From the NCBI RefSeq assembly GCF_015704895.1, contig NZ_JADQWB010000005.1:1-64000 (forward strand): a stretch of 64,000 bases of DNA, given 5' to 3'. Under the pieces are notes generated by a model. That model saw only the letters and a list, made by a program, of their open reading frames with translations, was not told the DNA's origin and ran no database searches. The DNA comes from Agrobacterium leguminum (GTDB lineage: Bacteria > Pseudomonadota > Alphaproteobacteria > Rhizobiales > Rhizobiaceae). Position numbers and translations under genes: made by a program. Positions 26,176 through 35,500 of this stretch are shown piece after piece (position 1 is the first letter of the stretch; every line of letters starts with the position of its first letter).

Positions 26176-28023
26176 ATGCGCAACCTTGCGGCCCTCATCC
26201 CCGCATTGTTCCTTCTGGGATCATCCCTGCTTCCCGCCGGAACCGCCCTGGCACAGCCGCTTCACGGCATTTCCATGCACGGCACGCCTGCCCTGCCGGC
26301 AGATTTCCGCCACCTCCCTTACGTCAATCCGGACGTGAAGAAAGGCGGCCGCATCTCCTATGGCGTCGTCGGCACCTTCGACAGCCTCAATCCCTTCGTT
26401 CTCAAGGGAATGCGCACCACCGCACGCGGCGTCTGGGACCCGGAATTCGGCAATCTTCTTTACGAACCGCTGATGCTGCGCTCCAGCGACGAGCCTTTCA
26501 GCCTTTACGGCCTGCTCGCCGAAACCGCGGCGTGGGATGAGGAGCGCAGCTTCGTCCAGTTCAACCTCAACCCGAAGGCAAAATGGTCCGACGGCGAGCC
26601 GGTGACCGCGGATGACGTCATCTTCACCTTCAATCTCCTGAAGGAAAAAGGCCGCCCGCCCTTCAACACCCGCCTGGACGGCGTGGCGAAGCTGGAAAAA
26701 ATCGGCGATCGCAGCGTGCGTTTCACCTTCAATGACAAGGCGAACCGCGAAACGCCGCTCATTCTCGCCTCCTCCACCCCGATCCTACCGAAACATGCGA
26801 TCGATCCGGAAAAATTCGAGCAGGCGGGCCTCGGCCCGGTCGTCGGCTCGGGTCCATACCGAATCAAAACCCTGCGGCCGGGCGAACGAATCATCTGGGA
26901 GCGGAACCCGGATTATTGGGGCAAGGATATTCCCGGCAAGGTCGGCTTCGACAATTACGACGAGATCAGCGTCACCTATTTCCTTCAGGTCACCACCATG
27001 TTCGAGGCCTTCAAGAAGGGCGATATCGACATTTATCCTGAAGGCGACGCCATCAACGGCACTTCCGATACCTCGCACTGGGGACAGGCTTACAATTTCC
27101 CGGCCGTCCATCGCGGCGATATCGTCAAGGACGTCTTCCAGCCGCGCCTGCCCACCGGCATGTTCGGTCTCGTTTTCAACACCCGCCGCGCCGTCTTCGC
27201 CGACGAAAAGGTGCGCGAGGGCCTGTCCTATGCGCTCGATTTCGAATGGATGAACAAGAACATCCTCGGCGGCTCCTTCAAGCGCACGCAGAGTTACTGG
27301 CAGAACTCCCCGCTCGGCGCCTATGGCAATGCCGCCGACGAGCGCGAGCTTGCCCTGCTTGGCGACGCTGCGAAAACCATGCCGCCGGAACTGCTGGCGG
27401 GAACCTATGCCATGCCGACCACCGACAGCACCGGCGCGGACCGCAAAGTTCTGAAAATGGCCGTCGACAAGCTGAAAGAGGCTGGCTACAGCATCAAGAA
27501 CGGCAGGATGTCCGACGCCAGCGGCCGTCAGCTTGCCTTCGAAATCATGACCCAGAACCCGGCTCAGGAGCGCATCGCGCTTGCCTATCAGCGTTCGCTC
27601 AACCTGATCGGCGTCGCCATGGGCATCCGCTCGGTCGATGACGGGCAATATCAGGCCCGCTCGAACAGCTTTGACTATGATATGATCATCCGCTCCCTGC
27701 CCTCCTCGCTCTCACCGGGCATGGAACAGCTCAACCGCTGGAGTTCGCTCTCGCGGGATGCGCAGGGCAGCTTCAACTATGCGGGTGCTGCAAATCCCGA
27801 TATAGACCGCATGATCGAGGCCCTGCTGCAGGCAAGGTCGACGGAGGATTTTCAGGCGGCGGTGCGCGGTTACGACCGCCTTCTCGTTGCCGGCCACTAT
27901 GTCATTCCGCTCTATTATATCGGCGCGCAATGGGTGGCCCGCTGGAAATATATCGACCGCCCGGATATGACGCCGATATCCGGCAATCAGAAACAGACCT
28001 GGTGGGATGCGCGGGCGCAATAA
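26176..28023 (+). CDS. Periplasmic oligopeptide-binding protein (SBP family 5, YejA-like)
   Basis: The 615 residues start with a signal peptide (MRNLAALIPALFLLG..., cleavage near ALAQP). The family 5 fold is clear: YVNPDVKKGGRISYG, TFDSLNPFVLKG, VWDPEFGNLLYEPL, and AKWSDGEPVTADDVIFTF. It most resembles the YejA/microcin C subgroup of large-peptide binders. No ABC permease or ATPase is adjacent, so it may serve a transporter encoded elsewhere. The ATG at 26176 follows AGGATAG. The next gene, frnE-like, starts 45 bp after the stop and could be on the same transcript. Confidence 0.88.
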   Translation: MRNLAALIPALFLLGSSLLPAGTALAQPLHGISMHGTPALPADFRHLPYVNPDVKKGGRISYGVVGTFDSLNPFVLKGMRTTARGVWDPEFGNLLYEPLMLRSSDEPFSLYGLLAETAAWDEERSFVQFNLNPKAKWSDGEPVTADDVIFTFNLLKEKGRPPFNTRLDGVAKLEKIGDRSVRFTFNDKANRETPLILASSTPILPKHAIDPEKFEQAGLGPVVGSGPYRIKTLRPGERIIWERNPDYWGKDIPGKVGFDNYDEISVTYFLQVTTMFEAFKKGDIDIYPEGDAINGTSDTSHWGQAYNFPAVHRGDIVKDVFQPRLPTGMFGLVFNTRRAVFADEKVREGLSYALDFEWMNKNILGGSFKRTQSYWQNSPLGAYGNAADERELALLGDAAKTMPPELLAGTYAMPTTDSTGADRKVLKMAVDKLKEAGYSIKNGRMSDASGRQLAFEIMTQNPAQERIALAYQRSLNLIGVAMGIRSVDDGQYQARSNSFDYDMIIRSLPSSLSPGMEQLNRWSSLSRDAQGSFNYAGAANPDIDRMIEALLQARSTEDFQAAVRGYDRLLVAGHYVIPLYYIGAQWVARWKYIDRPDMTPISGNQKQTWWDARAQ

Positions 28024-28068
28024 ACCGCACCGCACCCACCCCCGGCAGAGAAAAGGGAAGATAAAACC

Positions 28069-28737
28069 ATGGAACGCATCGTTGTCGACGTCGTATCGGA
28101 TATGGTCTGCCCGTGGTGTTATCTCGGCAAGGCAAGGCTCGATCTCGCCATTGCCGAGGTGCAGGACGAAATCAGCGTCGACGTGAACTGGCGTCCTTAC
28201 CGCCTCAACCCGGATTATCCGCCTGAAGGCGTCGACCAGAAAGCCGCTCTCGAGGAAAAGCTCGGCAAGGAACGCCTGGAACAAGCGCATGCCACGCTGG
28301 TACAGCTCGGCAGGGAAGTCGGCATCAATTACGATTTCGATGCGATCAAGATCGGCCCGAACACGCTCGACGCCCATCGGCTGTCGCTCTGGGCGCATTC
28401 CGAAGGCCGCGACGTTCAGGAAAAGGTCGTCACCGCCCTGTTCAAGGCCAATTTCGAGGAAGGCCGCAACATCGGCGATCACGCGGTGCTGACCGATGTG
28501 GCCGAAAAATCCGGCATGGACGCCAAAGTCGTGGCGCGGCTTCTGGCCTCGGACGCCGATAAGGACACCGTCATCGCCGAAATTGATGCGGCGCAGCAAA
28601 TGGGCGTCGCCGGCGTGCCCTTCTTCATCATCGACCAGAAATACGCCATAAGCGGTGCACAAACGCCGGATGTATTGATTGCTGCACTGCGGGATATTGC
28701 AAAAATCAAGGCGGACGAGCATAGATCGATGAACTGA
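28069..28737 (+). CDS. FrnE-like DsbA-family oxidoreductase
   Basis: The 222 residues carry the thioredoxin-fold CPWC motif (C14-C17, in VCPWCYLGK) and the GVAGVPFFII cis-proline loop near 185. There is no signal peptide, so it acts in the cytoplasm, as do 2-hydroxychromene-2-carboxylate isomerase/FrnE relatives such as the stress-induced Deinococcus FrnE. Its substrate is unknown. A DMT transporter starts 51 bp later on the same strand. Confidence 0.9.
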   Translation: MERIVVDVVSDMVCPWCYLGKARLDLAIAEVQDEISVDVNWRPYRLNPDYPPEGVDQKAALEEKLGKERLEQAHATLVQLGREVGINYDFDAIKIGPNTLDAHRLSLWAHSEGRDVQEKVVTALFKANFEEGRNIGDHAVLTDVAEKSGMDAKVVARLLASDADKDTVIAEIDAAQQMGVAGVPFFIIDQKYAISGAQTPDVLIAALRDIAKIKADEHRSMN

Positions 28738-28788
28738 CGGTCAAACCACCGGCGGTTTTCATCAACTCGATTTTTCGCCGGTGTTTCC

Positions 28789-29721
28789 GTGTCCGACCAG
28801 ACCCTGAAAGGCATTCTGCTCGCCTTTGCCGCCTTCGCTGCCTACGCCTGGAGCGATGCAAGCGTTAAACTCATAGAAGGCCAGATTTCGCCGATCGAAT
28901 CGGCCTTCTTCGGCGCCCTTTTCGGCTTTGCCGCCCTGCCCTTCATCCGCAAACGTAATGACCGCTGGGTGGATATCGTTAGAACGACGAACCGCCCTTT
29001 GTGGATCATCCGCTTTTTTGCCGCCGGCACCGGCGCAGTCGGCAGCGTGACCGCCTTCACCCATCTTTCCATGGCGGAAGCCTTCGCGCTGATCTTCCTG
29101 CTCCCTTCCTTCGTCACCATCATGTCGGTGGTGTTCCTGAAGGAACAGGTTGGCATCAAGCGCTGGTCGGCCGTCATCATCGGTTTCCTCGGCGTGCTGG
29201 TCATCCTGCGGCCGGGCTTCCGCGAACTCGGCGTCGGCCACCTCGGCGCCATCATCGGCGGCTTCAGCGGTGCGCTCAGCATCGTCATCTTCCGCGCCAT
29301 GGGACCGTCGGAAAAGAACGTCTCGCTTTATGGTGCCGGCGTGCTCGGCTGTCTCACCATCAGCGGTATCGCCATGGTGCCGACTTTTGTCATGCCAGCG
29401 GGCGAGCAATGGCTGCTGCTGGCGGGATATGGCCTGCTCGGGGCGCTTGGCAACGTCCTGGTCATGTATGCCGCCCAATATGCGCCCGCCGCCATGATCG
29501 GACCGACGCAATATAGCCAGATGCTCTGGGCCATCCTGTTCGGTTACCTGATTTTCGGCGACCGTATCGACGGTTGGATGCTGGTCGGCATCGCCCTCAT
29601 CGTCGGTTCCGGCCTGCTGACGCTGATCCGCGAGAAACAGAGAAAGGTGCCGCTGCCCGCTTCGATCGCCGCCACCGACCAGAACGTGGCCGTCGGCATC
29701 ACGCCGGAAAACCCCTCATAA
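28789..29721 (+). CDS. EamA/DMT-family transporter
   Basis: The 310 residues give ten membrane helices in two EamA halves: FAAFAAYAWSDASVKL at the start, and GFSGALSIVIFRAMG and GALGNVLVMYAAQYAP in the second half. The start codon is GTG at 28789. Substrate unknown. The stop codon lies inside an exact 15-base tandem duplication (29712-29741). Confidence 0.88.
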   Translation: MSDQTLKGILLAFAAFAAYAWSDASVKLIEGQISPIESAFFGALFGFAALPFIRKRNDRWVDIVRTTNRPLWIIRFFAAGTGAVGSVTAFTHLSMAEAFALIFLLPSFVTIMSVVFLKEQVGIKRWSAVIIGFLGVLVILRPGFRELGVGHLGAIIGGFSGALSIVIFRAMGPSEKNVSLYGAGVLGCLTISGIAMVPTFVMPAGEQWLLLAGYGLLGALGNVLVMYAAQYAPAAMIGPTQYSQMLWAILFGYLIFGDRIDGWMLVGIALIVGSGLLTLIREKQRKVPLPASIAATDQNVAVGITPENPS

Positions 29722-29741
29722 GGTTGCCCCTCATAAGGTTG
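29712..29741. repeat. Exact 15-base tandem duplication over a stop codon
   Basis: CCCCTCATAAGGTTG occurs twice in direct succession. The first copy contains the TAA stop of the transporter gene; the second copy is non-coding. Confidence 0.9.
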
Positions 29742-29847
29742 AAACACGAGACCTGGCGGCTTGCACCATAAATATGGCGCGTTCCGCCACTGCGATGGCA
29801 CGATGCGCGACCTATGTTGGCCCTATCCAAGAGCAAGAGGTGCCAAC

Positions 29848-30675
29848 ATGAACATACGAACCCAACCGACCGCCCTCGTTACCGGCGCATCATCCGGCAT
29901 GGGCAAAAGCATCGCCAAACGCCTGATCGCCGATGGCTATCTCGTCTATGTCGCCGCGCGCAGCCTCGACAGGATGGCGGACCTGGAAAAGCTGGGCGCG
30001 GTTGCGCTGCGCATGGACATCTCAAGCGACGAAGACATCGTCGCCGCTGTCGCCGCGATTACCGCACGATCCGGTGGCGTCGATGTGCTGGTGAACAATG
30101 CCGGCTACGGGCTCTACGGCCCCGTCGAGGAGATTCCGCTCGACGAGGCGCGCTACCAGTTCGAGGTCAACGTTTTCGGCAGCGCCCGTCTGACACAGCT
30201 CCTTATGCCGGCCATGCGCGCAAGGGGCAAAGGCACCATCGTCAACATCACCTCGATGGGCGGCAAGATCTACACCGTTCTGGGTGCCTGGTATCATGCG
30301 ACCAAACACGCGCTGGAAGGCTGGTCTGACAGTCTGCGGCTGGAAGCTGAGCCATTCGGCATCCGCGTCGTGGTGATCGAACCGGGCCTGATCGAGACCG
30401 GTTTCGGCGCGGCCGCAGCGCAGGGTCTCCTCGAACGCTCGGCAAACGGCCCTTATGCGAAGATGGCGCAGAGCGTTGCGGCTTCCATGGACCGAAGCTA
30501 CGGTAAGGGTATGGGCACCGATCCCGAGGTCATTGCCAACGTGGTGAGCAAGGCGGTCAGGTCCGCCCGCCCGAAGACACGTTATGCGGCCGGCAAATAC
30601 GCCCGGCTGATGATAGGCGTGCGCAAATGGTTCGGCGACCGGGCCTTCGACAGGCTGATCAGAAGCCAGATGTAG
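29848..30675 (+). CDS. Short-chain dehydrogenase/reductase (SDR)
   Basis: From the ATG at 29848 the 275 residues show the classical SDR features: TGASSGMGK nucleotide motif (about 13-21), VLVNNAGYG, and the catalytic WYHATKHAL (YxxxK). The substrate cannot be predicted. AGAGG lies 8 bases before the ATG. An AraC-type regulator starts 22 bp downstream on the same strand, suggesting a two-gene unit where the regulator may control the enzyme. Confidence 0.9.
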   Translation: MNIRTQPTALVTGASSGMGKSIAKRLIADGYLVYVAARSLDRMADLEKLGAVALRMDISSDEDIVAAVAAITARSGGVDVLVNNAGYGLYGPVEEIPLDEARYQFEVNVFGSARLTQLLMPAMRARGKGTIVNITSMGGKIYTVLGAWYHATKHALEGWSDSLRLEAEPFGIRVVVIEPGLIETGFGAAAAQGLLERSANGPYAKMAQSVAASMDRSYGKGMGTDPEVIANVVSKAVRSARPKTRYAAGKYARLMIGVRKWFGDRAFDRLIRSQM

Positions 30676-30697
30676 AAAGAAGGCCGGAGGTCGGATC

Positions 30698-31699
30698 ATG
30701 AGCAGGGATTTGAGCGACAGGTGCAGGCTGCCCCAGGCTTTCTGGCGGGCGGCGGAGCGTATGGGGCTGCCCGCCCCGGCCCTGCTGCGGCAGGCGAAGC
30801 TTCCCGCAACGCTGCACATCGCCCCGGACGCATGGTTGACCACGGCGCAATATTTCGACCTGTGGCGGGCGGTCGAGGACCTGTCGCAGGATCCGGCCAT
30901 CGGCCTCCGGATGACGGTCGAGACAGACACGGCGATGCATCCACCCGCCACCATGTCAGCCTTCTTCGCCCGCGACTATCGCGACGGGCTGCACCGGCTG
31001 GCCCGCTTCAAGCGACTGTGCACCCCGGAAGAGCTTTCGGTAACGGAAAGCGGCGGCGAAGCCCGGATCGCCGTAAGATGGTTACATACTGGCGAGGCCG
31101 AGCCGGATGCTGCGGCCGACGTCACTTTCGCCGCCCTTCTAGAACTGGGGCGGCGGGGCACCGGCAGACATGTCACCCCGGTTCGGGTGGAGATGATTCG
31201 CCGTGGACCTGTTTCCGACGTCCATCGGAGTTATTTCAACGCACCCATCCGCACCGGCTGTCCGCAGAATGCCATGGTGCTGAAATGCGACGATCTCGAT
31301 CTTCCCTTCGCCGGGCATAATCCCGAACTGTTGGCCATACTGGAGCCTGCACTTGCGGCCTCCCTTGGCGAGATCGAAGCGCAATCCTCGCTGCCGGAGC
31401 AGGTCAAGATTCTGATCAAACGCCGCATCGCAAGCGGCAAGCCGGAGATTTCCGAGGTGGCGCGCGAACTCGGCATGAGCGAAAGAACCCTGCAGCGTCG
31501 TATCACCGAACAGGGATCGAACTATCGAGCGCTCATTGAGCAGGCGCGGCAGGAACTCGGCCGCGACCTGCTTTCAGACAAACGCAATGGAATTGAGGAG
31601 ATAGCCTTCCTGCTGGGTTTCCAGGACACAGGCTCGTTCTATCGGGCGTTTCGAACCTGGGAAGGCGTGACGCCAGCCCAGTGGCGAGGGATGAACTGA
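30698..31699 (+). CDS. AraC-family transcriptional regulator (OruR/ArgR-like ligand domain)
   Basis: The 333 residues have an Arabinose_bd-type N-terminal half (about 15-200; FWRAAERMGLPAPALLRQA, YFDLWRAVEDLS) and a C-terminal AraC HTH (about 235-330; EVARELGMSERTLQRRITEQG, IAFLLGFQDTGSFYRAFRTW). The ligand is unknown. It directly follows the SDR gene. Codons and composition match the neighbouring core genes. Confidence 0.9.
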   Translation: MSRDLSDRCRLPQAFWRAAERMGLPAPALLRQAKLPATLHIAPDAWLTTAQYFDLWRAVEDLSQDPAIGLRMTVETDTAMHPPATMSAFFARDYRDGLHRLARFKRLCTPEELSVTESGGEARIAVRWLHTGEAEPDAAADVTFAALLELGRRGTGRHVTPVRVEMIRRGPVSDVHRSYFNAPIRTGCPQNAMVLKCDDLDLPFAGHNPELLAILEPALAASLGEIEAQSSLPEQVKILIKRRIASGKPEISEVARELGMSERTLQRRITEQGSNYRALIEQARQELGRDLLSDKRNGIEEIAFLLGFQDTGSFYRAFRTWEGVTPAQWRGMN

Positions 31700-31796
31700 C
31701 ATTGAACAGAGCGCCGCCAGCAGCTACCGGCCAAAGGCCGGAAGCTGCGTTTCGCTTTCCGCGTCGCGGATCATTGCGCCTGTTGGATTTCATGAC

Positions 31797-32135
31797 CTAG
31801 TCGCAAACCCTGACCCGATACATGTCGCCCCAGCCATTCTGTCGCCAGACGACGTGGCAGCGCGGATAGGCCGGCTGATAGATCACCGGCGGGCCATAAA
31901 CGGGCGGGCCGTAAAAAGGCTCTCCATAATAGGGGCCGCCATAGGAATGCCGCGCCCCGGCGATGATGGCGCCGCTGATAATTGCTCCGGCGATACCTGC
32001 GGCAATGCCACCGCCGCCATGCCCGTGTCCAAAGTGGTTGCGTGCTTCCGCCTGGTTGGTGGTGGCAATTGTGGTGCCCGCAATTGTCAAAGCAACCAGA
32101 CCTGCGGAGACGAACCTGTTCATCCTGGTCCACAT
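31797..32135 (-). CDS. Small exported Gly/Tyr/Pro-rich protein
   Basis: The 112 residues begin with a signal peptide (RFVSAGLVALTIAGTTIA, cleavage likely after QAEA). A His/Gly-rich segment (HFGHGHGGGG), a hydrophobic glycine-zipper-like stretch (IAAGIAGAIISGAIIAG), a Tyr/Pro-rich segment (YYGEPFYGPPVYGPP) and a C-terminal domain with two cysteines (CHVVWRQNGWG, RVRVCD) follow. This pattern is common among uncharacterised rhizobial envelope proteins. The ATG at 32135 has GGAG upstream. Confidence 0.75.
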   Translation of the reverse strand: MWTRMNRFVSAGLVALTIAGTTIATTNQAEARNHFGHGHGGGGIAAGIAGAIISGAIIAGARHSYGGPYYGEPFYGPPVYGPPVIYQPAYPRCHVVWRQNGWGDMYRVRVCD

Positions 32136-32578
32136 TGTCTTGCTCCTTCGTCTTCCCGCTCGCGCGTCATATTGGGCGCAGTGCAGGAGATGGGAGCAAG
32201 ACTACGCCCGTCGAGGCTACCGGCGCATGTCCGTTTCGTTACATACCGGTAATGTTTGCAGAGCCTTGGGGACTGGGAGGTCCGGTAAAGCAAACGGATG
32301 TCGGACCCTTCCGTTTTCGTTTGTCCGGACGTGCTTCAGGTTTTGGCTTTCGGAAGTGGAGGTGGGTGGGGCTTTACCCCCCTCTGCCCTGCCGGGCATC
32401 TCCCCCTCAAGGGGGGAGATCGATATGCGGCTAGGTTTCGACTATCTCAACGGTCGAGGATGAAGTGGCGAAAGCGCGTCTTGTCGATCTCCCCCCTTGA
32501 GGGGGAGATGCCCGGCAGGGCAGAGGGGGGTAAAGCCCCATCCACCTTCGGAAAACTCGCAATGCCCCAACGCTCCCG
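32136..32578. other. Gene-free region containing a large inverted repeat
   Basis: Between the small exported protein (start) and mfd (stop), 443 bases hold no supported gene. The part nearest 32135 should contain its promoter, with leader sequence down to GGAG at about 32146. The remainder is dominated by the inverted repeat at 32361-32546. Confidence 0.6.
32361..32546. repeat. Large inverted repeat (rhizobial mosaic/RIME-like element)
   Basis: Arms of about 60 bases (32361-32422 and 32485-32546) pair almost perfectly around a loop of about 62 bases. Each arm has internal palindromes: TGCCCTGCCGGGCA-like sequence and CTCCCCCTCAAGGGGGGAG. The layout resembles the Rhizobium intergenic mosaic elements described in the literature; the family name is an inference. 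Confidence 0.8.
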
Positions 32579-35500
32579 TCAGGAACGCGCCAGCTCCGCC
32601 AGCTGTGTCATGATCATCGCCGCCCCCGCCAGCCGCTTTTCCGGCGTCGGCAGGTCGCGGGTCAGGAACAGGCTGTGATCGGGGCGTATCTTCGCCATCG
32701 TGCCCTGCTTGCCGATATAGGCGACAAGTGCCGCCGGATTGGGGAATTCCTTGTTGCGGAACTGCACGACCACGCCCTTCGGCCCGGCATCCACCTTCTC
32801 GACATTGGCGGTGCGGCAGAGCGACTTGATGTAGACGATCTTGAGGAGATGCTGCACCTCTTTCGGCAGCGGGCCGAAACGGTCGATCATTTCCGCACCG
32901 AAACCATCGATCTCGCTGATATCCGCAAGCTCACCGAGACGGCGGTAAAGACCCATGCGCAGATGCAGATCGGGAACATAATCCTCCGGGATCATGACAG
33001 AGGTGCCGACCGAGATTTGCGGCGACCAGCCGCTATCCTGCACCTGCTCGTCGCCCTTCACTTCGGCCACCGCCTCTTCCAGCATCTGCTGGTAGAGCTC
33101 GAAACCGACTTCCTTGATATGGCCGGACTGTTCCTCGCCAAGCAGATTGCCCGCACCGCGAATATCGAGGTCGTGGCTCGCCAGCTGGAAGCCGGCGCCC
33201 AGCGTATCGAGCGATTGCAGCACCTTCAGCCGCCGCTCCGCCATCGTCGTCAGCACCTTGTTGACCGGCAGGGTGAAAAGCGCGAAGGCGCGCACCTTGG
33301 AACGGCCGACACGGCCACGCAGCTGGTAAAGCTGGGCAAGGCCGAACATATCGGCGCGATGCACGATCAGCGTATTGGCGGTCGGCACATCGAGGCCGGA
33401 TTCGACGATGGTGGTCGACAGCAGCACATCATATTTGCCGTCGTAAAAGGCGTTCATGATGTCTTCCAGTTCGCCCGCCGGCATCTGCCCATGCGCCACC
33501 GCCACCTTCAGTTCCGGCACATCCGATTGCAGGAAGGCGTGAATGTCGGCGAGATCGGCAAGGCGCGGGCAGACATAGAAGCTCTGGCCGCCGCGATAAT
33601 GTTCGCGCATCAGCGTTTCGCGGATCACCAGCGGATCGAAGGGCGAAATGAAGGTGCGAACCGCCATGCGGTCCACCGGCGGCGTGGTGATGAGCGACAA
33701 TTCGCGCACGCCCGTCATGGCAAGCTGCAAGGTGCGCGGAATAGGCGTCGCAGAGAGCGTCAGCACATGCACGTCGCTCTTCAGCTCCTTCAGGCGCTCC
33801 TTGTGCTTCACGCCGAAATGCTGCTCTTCATCGATGATCAGCAGGCCGAGATTGGCGAAGCTGATGCCCGCGCCGAGCAGCGCATGGGTACCGACGACAA
33901 TATCCGTCTTGCCATCGGCAACTTCCTTTTTCGTCAGCGTCAATTCCTTGGAGCCGACAAGGCGCGAAGCCTGCTGTACCCGGATCGGCAACCCACGGAA
34001 ACGTTCCGAGAAGGTGCGGAAATGCTGGCGGGAAAGCAGCGTGGTCGGCACCACCACCGCCACCTGTACGCCGTTCATGGCGGCGAGGAACGCGGCGCGC
34101 AGCGCCACTTCGGTCTTGCCGAAACCGACATCGCCGCAGATGAGGCGATCCATCGGCCGGCCGGCACCGAGATCCTCGCGCACCGCCTCGATGGCGTTCA
34201 GCTGGTCCTCGGTCTCATCATAGGGGAAACGGGCGGCAAATTCGTCGTAAAGCCCGTCCGGCGCAACCAAGGCCGGCGCGTGGCGCACCAGACGCGCGGC
34301 CGCTATGCGGATGAGCTCATCGGCCATGTCAAGCAGGCGCTTCTTGAGCTTGGCCTTGCGCATCTGCCATGCGCCGCCGCCAAGCTTGTCCAGCTGCGCT
34401 TCCGCCGCATCCGAACCGTAACGCGACAGAAGATCGATGTTTTCAACCGGCAGGAACAGCTTGGCGTCATCGGCATAATGCAGTTCCAGACACGCCCGCG
34501 GCGCACCCGCCGCCTCGATGGTCCGCAGGCCAACGAAACGGCCGATACCATGTTCGGCATGGACAACCAGCGAGCCCTCATCCAGCCCCGCCACTTCCGA
34601 GATGAAATCCGCGCCGCGCTTACGGCGCTTGGAGCGGCGCACCATGCGGTCGCCGAGAATATCCTGCTCGCCGATAACGGCCAGCGTCCCGGTTTCGAAA
34701 CCCGCCTCAAGGCTCAGAACCGCCGAGGCCGCCTCACCCTTGCCGAGCTTCTCCACCTCTTTCAGCGAGGTGACCGGCTTGATCTTCTCAAGCCCGTGCT
34801 CGTTCAGTACCTGCAACAGCCGGTCGAGCGAACCTTCCGACCAGCCTGTTATCAGCACCTTCCAGCCCTTGGCGCGGCGTTCGGCAATGTGCTTCACCGC
34901 CAGATCGAAAACGTTGACCCGTTCTTCGCTCTCGCCCTCGGTCGGCGGGCGTGCCCAGCGCGGACCGACATGGGCGTCGAGCGTCGCGACCGGGCGGCCT
35001 TCGCTGTCCTGCTCGTTGAAAGGGGTCAGACGCACGGCGTTAACGGCGGCCAGTGCGGAATCGAAGCTCTTGCCGTCGAGATAAAGCTGGCCGGGCGAAA
35101 CCGGCTTGTAGGGCGCGCCCTGCGTCGATCCCTTGGTTTCGCCGGAACTGCGGCGCGCATCGTAATAATCGAGCACCAGCTTGGAGCGCTCTTTCGCCGC
35201 CTCCCGCGCCGTGTGATCGGTGACGATGCGGAAGCCCTTCAGATAATCGAAGGCGGTCTCCAGCTGCTCGTAAAACAGCGGCAGCCAGTGCTCCATGCCG
35301 GCATAACGGCGGCCTTCGGAGACGGCCTGATAAAGCGCGTCGTCACGCGTCGCCGCGCCGAACAGCGACAGGTAATTCTTGCGAAAACGGCTGATCGTAT
35401 CCGGCGTCAGCGTCACTTCGCTCATCGGGTTCAAATCAAGCGAGCGCGCCTGACCGATGGTGCGCTGGCTGGCCGGATCGAAGGTGCGGATGCTTTCCAG

